Below are positions 60,421 to 64,000 of a stretch of 64,000 nucleotides of DNA, piece after piece. Made by a program: the position numbers and the translations under genes. The DNA lies in the NCBI RefSeq assembly GCF_002252565.1, contig NZ_NPML01000019.1:248001-312000 (forward strand), read 5' to 3'. This DNA is from Petroclostridium xylanilyticum (GTDB lineage Bacteria; Bacillota; Clostridia; SK-Y3). The notes beneath the pieces were generated by a model. It saw only the letters and a program-made list of their open reading frames with translations, made no database searches and had not been told where the DNA came from. Positions within the stretch are counted from its first letter, which is position 1. Each line of letters starts with the position of its first letter.

Positions 60421-61365
60421 TCAACTGAATACATATAATACAATCATAAATAATATTATAGCAAACAACCAAATAAAATCCAGTTTCATAAATTTAAAAG
60501 GTGAAATTGTCTCTACCTGTCCTGTAAATCCGCGGGACACCATCGCCATATATACATTTTCGCTGTAATCCATACTTTTTGTAAATAATACTCCGATTGA
60601 ATTAGAAGCAAATTGTTTATTGCTGGAATGGCTTATTTTGCCTATGGTCCTTAAATTCCGTGCTTCAAATATTTCAATGGATATTTTGATAAGGACGGCA
60701 ATATATCGGTATGCCATATCCAGCATGGTAATAAAAATAGCAGGAATTTTGATCAAGCGTAAACTTTTCATAAGCCTGGCCCAGGGAGTTGTTGCAGTAA
60801 GTATAAGTCCCAGCGATACTGAAATACTTACCCTTAAAATCAACACCACCCCGGATATTATTCCTTGCTGTGTAATAGATAAAGTTTGAGGAAATTGAAT
60901 ACCAAATAATTCTATAGGTTTGTCAAATTCATGTATAATGAGCAAGACTCTGCCGGGAACAATAACGTTAAAAATAGCCGGTAATACCATAATGGCTGTT
61001 ACCAAGGGCATAAATATCCATATTCTTTTTATAAATTTGAGAAAAGGCAGTTTCGATAAGAATATTAAAAGTAATGTAAATAGATATATTACTATTAAAA
61101 CACTTACACTTCTTGTTAGCGTTGTAAAACCCGTCAGGGCAACAAATGTAATCAATTTAATCCTTGGATCCAGTTTTTGCAGTAAACCATCTTTTTTAGT
61201 ATACATTTCTGAAAGAAATTCATTTCTTACCGTATCAGATAGCTGCATAAGTGTTTTTGTTATGAAGTTTTTTTTGCTTTTCTTAATATGTCGATTATTA
61301 AATTGCAAGCCGGATTGCTCCTCCGGCTCTAGCAACCATTGTGGAATTGTATCCGTCCTATTCAT
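60421..61365 (-). CDS. cbiQ: Cobalt/nickel ECF transporter transmembrane protein CbiQ
   Basis: About 314 residues from ATG 61365 (after GGAAGG; an earlier in-frame start at 61389 is less likely). Multiple helices and the coupling motifs of ECF T-components are present (ARNLRTIGKISH and the earlier SLGLILTATTPWARLMKSL). It transmits ATPase movements to the CbiMN substrate unit. It overlaps cbiN by eight bases. Confidence 0.9.
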   Translation of the reverse strand: MNRTDTIPQWLLEPEEQSGLQFNNRHIKKSKKNFITKTLMQLSDTVRNEFLSEMYTKKDGLLQKLDPRIKLITFVALTGFTTLTRSVSVLIVIYLFTLLLIFLSKLPFLKFIKRIWIFMPLVTAIMVLPAIFNVIVPGRVLLIIHEFDKPIELFGIQFPQTLSITQQGIISGVVLILRVSISVSLGLILTATTPWARLMKSLRLIKIPAIFITMLDMAYRYIAVLIKISIEIFEARNLRTIGKISHSSNKQFASNSIGVLFTKSMDYSENVYMAMVSRGFTGQVETISPFKFMKLDFIWLFAIILFMIVLYVFS

Positions 61366-61690
61366 TGCTACCTTCCTGTTCTGCCGCAACTACCTTTCCT
61401 AGGGTTTGTATAACACCAACAACCAGCAGTACACCTATTATTGCTGATAAGATATATCCTATTGCGCCTTGCAACAAACTATCATTTAATGCCGGTATGC
61501 TGTAATCAGGCAGCGGCGCTATGGTCCAGGATTGGGAAAGCTTTTCCAGCCCTTTAGGTATATAGTTTATCATTTCTTGGAGCTCATCTGTCCCCCATTC
61601 TCCCCATGCCGTTCCGGTTGCCAGCATCCCCAGGGGAGATAACAATATCATTATCCCAAGTGCAACCCAAAGATTTTTATATTTTTTCAT
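61358..61690 (-). CDS. cbiN: Cobalt/nickel transporter auxiliary protein CbiN/NikN (PDGLE type)
   Basis: A 110-residue protein with two membrane helices (about 8-26 and 78-100) and an extracellular loop between them containing PKGLEKLSQSW, the variant PDGLE segment. It helps CbiM load metal. ATGA overlap with cbiM. Confidence 0.85.
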   Translation of the reverse strand: MKKYKNLWVALGIMILLSPLGMLATGTAWGEWGTDELQEMINYIPKGLEKLSQSWTIAPLPDYSIPALNDSLLQGAIGYILSAIIGVLLVVGVIQTLGKVVAAEQEGSNE

Positions 61691-62409
61691 GACATAACCT
61701 CTCCCTCTGTAATCTGTTGGTACATATGCTCTGTCCTTTTTATGCCAAGCAGTTCAGGATTTGTTTTTCCTACATATAAATATGCCAATCCTGTTACAGC
61801 TCCTTCAATGGGACCGGCAATCAGCAGGTGTTCAAACATCATTACCGGCACAGAAACCCATAGAGGATGAGGACAATAAAGAGGCGTGCCGTCTGCCGCT
61901 TTAAATAGTAACGGTTGTATTCCAAACTCTACTGCGGTAAGCAAAGCCGCCATATTTAATCCAACATATCCTGCAACTGCTGCAGCAAAAATTGCTTTTT
62001 TTGAAAGAGGTTGTGCATTTCCCCTTATCAATTTATATGTATAATATCCCACAAACGGCATAGCAAAGGCCATATTGAAAGAGTTTGCACCTATCGCCCA
62101 TACACCGCCGTCACCAAACATTAGTGCCTGAACGATTAACGCTAAAGATACTCCAATGCAGGCCGCCCACGGCCCTAGCAATAGTGCTAATAAAACAGCA
62201 CCTACGGCATGCCCTGAGCTTCCTCCCGGCAAGGGGACATTAAACATCATAATAGTGAAGGAAAAAGCAGCTCCGATAGAAAGTACCGGTATATGTCTTC
62301 TTTTTAGTGTTGTTTTTATCTTTTGTAATGCTTTTCTCCAGATAGGAATCATTGCCCCTATAAAAGGGATTGCAGTTTCCAAACCTATGTACCCGTCAGG
62401 AATATGCAT
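61687..62409 (-). CDS. cbiM: Cobalt/nickel ECF substrate-binding membrane protein CbiM/NikM
   Basis: About 240 residues from ATG 62409, preceded by AGGAGG. The mature N-terminus MHIPDGY with the metal-binding His2 must be at the start, which fixes the start codon. It also has GGSSGHAVGAVLLALLLGPW. Helices throughout. Sequence alone does not separate nickel from cobalt. Confidence 0.93.
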   Translation of the reverse strand: MHIPDGYIGLETAIPFIGAMIPIWRKALQKIKTTLKRRHIPVLSIGAAFSFTIMMFNVPLPGGSSGHAVGAVLLALLLGPWAACIGVSLALIVQALMFGDGGVWAIGANSFNMAFAMPFVGYYTYKLIRGNAQPLSKKAIFAAAVAGYVGLNMAALLTAVEFGIQPLLFKAADGTPLYCPHPLWVSVPVMMFEHLLIAGPIEGAVTGLAYLYVGKTNPELLGIKRTEHMYQQITEGEVMS

Positions 62410-62427
62410 AATCATACCTCCTAAAAC

Positions 62428-62484
62428 ATAAAAAACCATGAAAGAATAAGCTGCTTCTTACAGCTTAAACCTTCGTGGTTTTAT
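62428..62484 (-). promoter_or_regulatory. Terminator-like hairpin in the cbiM leader (possible attenuator)
   Basis: AAAACCACGAA pairs with TTTCATGGTTTT, with an inner AAGCTG/CAGCTT stem, followed by a T-run and, ten bases later, the cbiM ribosome site. It may end the upstream gene's message or attenuate the transporter operon. GCAATC/GATTGC and CTAAAG/CTTTAG hairpins precede it. Confidence 0.55.
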
Positions 62485-62581
62485 TTTTCATTAAAATATT
62501 CATTCTAAAGACTTTAGTTGTTTGCAATCTTCTTGATTGCTCTTCCTTTTATGAATATATTACCATCTATTTAAAGCTAAG

Positions 62582-63883
62582 TCAATAAGGAATAACTGTC
62601 CCCTTAGATTCGCGGAATTTCCCCGGGGTAATGCCGGTTATTTTCTTAAATACTTTTGAGAAATAACTTAAATCCTCAAAACCGACAAGATCTGATACCT
62701 CCACCAAGGATATGGAATCATCCGCCAATAACTTCTTGCTCATCTCAATCCTTACCTGATTGAGATAGGTATTAAAATTGCATTTCATCTCTTCTTTGAA
62801 GGTTTTGCTGAAGTAGGATGCACTTAGATGCACATGAGACGCCACATCTTCCAGAGTAATCTTTTTCATATAATTTTTCTTTACATAATCGATAGCCTTA
62901 TAAATTACATCCACATGCTTCACATCGGCTAGATTGAATACACAATCGGTAAAACGCATCATGATGTTAGACAGCCACTGCATAAGTTCTTCTACTTTAT
63001 GGAACCGATGTATTTGTTGCATGTACCTGTAGTTTAAACCAAAAATCTGCTCCACATCAGCACCACCCTGTAAAGCTGCTCTTGATAGTAGAACAATAAG
63101 TTCCAATACTCTGGCTTTTATTACTTCAAAATTTCCTTCAGCAGAAACAAATATATGGTTAGACAGCTCATTTAACACTTTTTGTGAGCCGGCCTTATCT
63201 CCTATGGATATAAGGGATAAAAGCTCCTTCTCTTTTTCTAATGGATAGTTCTGTAAGCCGCTGTCGCTTCCCCCCATTGTACTGATATAGTTTATATATT
63301 CGGAAATATCCGACTGCTGCTCTTCGTATTCTCTCCTTTCAAGATACTGCGTTGTCTGAGTATCTGAAACATGACAAGCAATCAAGTAAAGCAGTTCTGA
63401 TAAACTATTTATTCTATCGGACTGCACAACAGGAATTTCATTAGCATATTGTCTCAGTTCATTCACATATGACTCATCTATGTGATTCCTTCTTATGATG
63501 TCTTCCAACAGCAATTCTTCTGGTTTTGCCGCAAGCACGGGCCCACCCAACAGAGCACCTCTTAGTACTCCATCTACAATAATAGGGGATGCCCAGTGAA
63601 TCAGCCCCATAGGGCAAAAGAATATAAATTTCCCCCCAAAACGTTCCGCTTGATAGCTTCCGTATAAATGGACATTCTGGCAGCTTTGATTTTGATCAAA
63701 TATGCCTTGTACCTTCTTACAAAACTTACAGCCGTCTTTGTTTGGACTGGTATTATACAGTGTTTGACCATGAATGTCTACAACGCTGCATTCTAATTCT
63801 ATGGAATGACTATAAGCTTGCACACAGCTTTTTATTTTATCTAAATCAAATCCAAGATCTTCTTGATCTTTTATTGCCATCAT
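62582..63883 (-). CDS. PocR-domain AraC-family regulator
   Basis: A 433-residue protein. The N-terminal PocR sensory domain (about 12-165) carries the cysteines in GCKFCKKVQ, NQSCQN and FFCPMGLIHWASPI. The C-terminal AraC double helix-turn-helix (about 330-430) includes ITLEDVASHVHLSASYFSKTF and GFEDLSYFSKVFKKITG. PocR itself activates propanediol and cobalamin genes in Salmonella, so location before a cobalt/nickel importer is fitting. Transcribed in the same direction as cbiMNQO, 170 bases upstream. Confidence 0.9.
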   Translation of the reverse strand: MMAIKDQEDLGFDLDKIKSCVQAYSHSIELECSVVDIHGQTLYNTSPNKDGCKFCKKVQGIFDQNQSCQNVHLYGSYQAERFGGKFIFFCPMGLIHWASPIIVDGVLRGALLGGPVLAAKPEELLLEDIIRRNHIDESYVNELRQYANEIPVVQSDRINSLSELLYLIACHVSDTQTTQYLERREYEEQQSDISEYINYISTMGGSDSGLQNYPLEKEKELLSLISIGDKAGSQKVLNELSNHIFVSAEGNFEVIKARVLELIVLLSRAALQGGADVEQIFGLNYRYMQQIHRFHKVEELMQWLSNIMMRFTDCVFNLADVKHVDVIYKAIDYVKKNYMKKITLEDVASHVHLSASYFSKTFKEEMKCNFNTYLNQVRIEMSKKLLADDSISLVEVSDLVGFEDLSYFSKVFKKITGITPGKFRESKGTVIPY

Positions 63884-64000
63884 TGTCCCACTCTTTCTTT
63901 AATTTGTTTATTTCTATTTACTATTTTATCATAAAACACTACTATGGACTACTCATAATAAAATAAGTTCATAATTCACAACCTTTATAAAGACTAAATC

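Noticed and set aside
62410-62581. Cobalamin or NiCo riboswitch upstream of cbiM
   Set aside because: No B12 box or the paired conserved segments of the NiCo aptamer were found; only hairpins.
63955-63990. Possible heptad arm at the right edge (AAGTTCATAATTCACAACC)
   Set aside because: Only two degenerate units are visible and the partner would lie outside the window, so it is not counted.

Overview
The window looks like the chromosome of a low-GC, endospore-forming, plant-polysaccharide-degrading member of the Clostridia. Support comes from AT-rich intergenic DNA, strong AGGAGG ribosome sites, GTG and TTG starts, a small acid-soluble spore protein, an RsbV/RsbW/SigB-type switch, CtpB and CdaR-like proteins, a beta-mannan utilisation locus and Ni/Co metabolism genes. 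Species cannot be named from this alone.

Layout. (1) 1-3760: start of a sugar-binding protein gene, a YesN-type response regulator and a YesM-type kinase that has lost its N-terminus next to a transposase remnant. (2) 3764-9125: Zn-dependent alcohol dehydrogenase, GarR-type reductase, two-subunit transketolase and a GntR/FCD regulator. (3) 9358-11444: an orphan NMT1-like lipoprotein and a secreted protein of unknown role. (4) 11498-14458: larE-larB-larC for the nickel-pincer nucleotide. (5) 14685-30742: mannan locus with a MalFG-type importer, two GH130 phosphorylases, GH113 mannanase, cellobiose 2-epimerase, LacI regulator, CE7 esterase, AraC regulator and GH2 beta-mannosidase, interrupted by an intact IS1634-family element. 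(6) 30977-34393: ArsR plus ferredoxin-like aldo/keto reductase, DapB-like reductase, BusR-like regulator. (7) 34540-40210: 16S-23S-5S-tRNA-Asn operon on the minus strand. (8) 40402-46752: RsbW paralogue, rsbV-rsbW-sigB, lysS, greA and hypotheticals. (9) 46899-59427: amidase, SASP, two ROK proteins, ctpB, an EnvC-like M23 protein, ftsEX, a CdaR-like regulator, an MsmK-type ATPase and a chromate-transporter pair. (10) 59522-63883: cbiMNQO-type Ni/Co importer behind a PocR-AraC regulator.

How the parts fit. In the mannan locus, imported oligosaccharides can be cut by GH113, GH2 and the GH130 enzymes. Cellobiose 2-epimerase turns mannobiose into mannosyl-glucose, which the GH130_1 enzyme phosphorolyses. 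The importer has no ATPase of its own, and the MsmK-type ATPase in the same window is a natural candidate. LarEBC needs nickel and PocR is known to control B12 genes, so the CbiMNQO importer could serve either metal.

The least explained signal is a set of intergenic inverted repeats whose arms are imperfect tandem 7-base units, in two unit families (AGTTCAC-like and GGGGAGT-like). About a dozen occur here. They sit in every spacer of the rRNA operon and repeatedly begin at or within a few bases of a stop codon. A second puzzle is a pair (plus one fragment) of about 100-bp palindromes with a shared centre but unrelated, still self-complementary stems, each in front of a gene. A third is the IS1634-family insertion, whose 83-bp target duplication copied a consensus sigma-A promoter without its operator.
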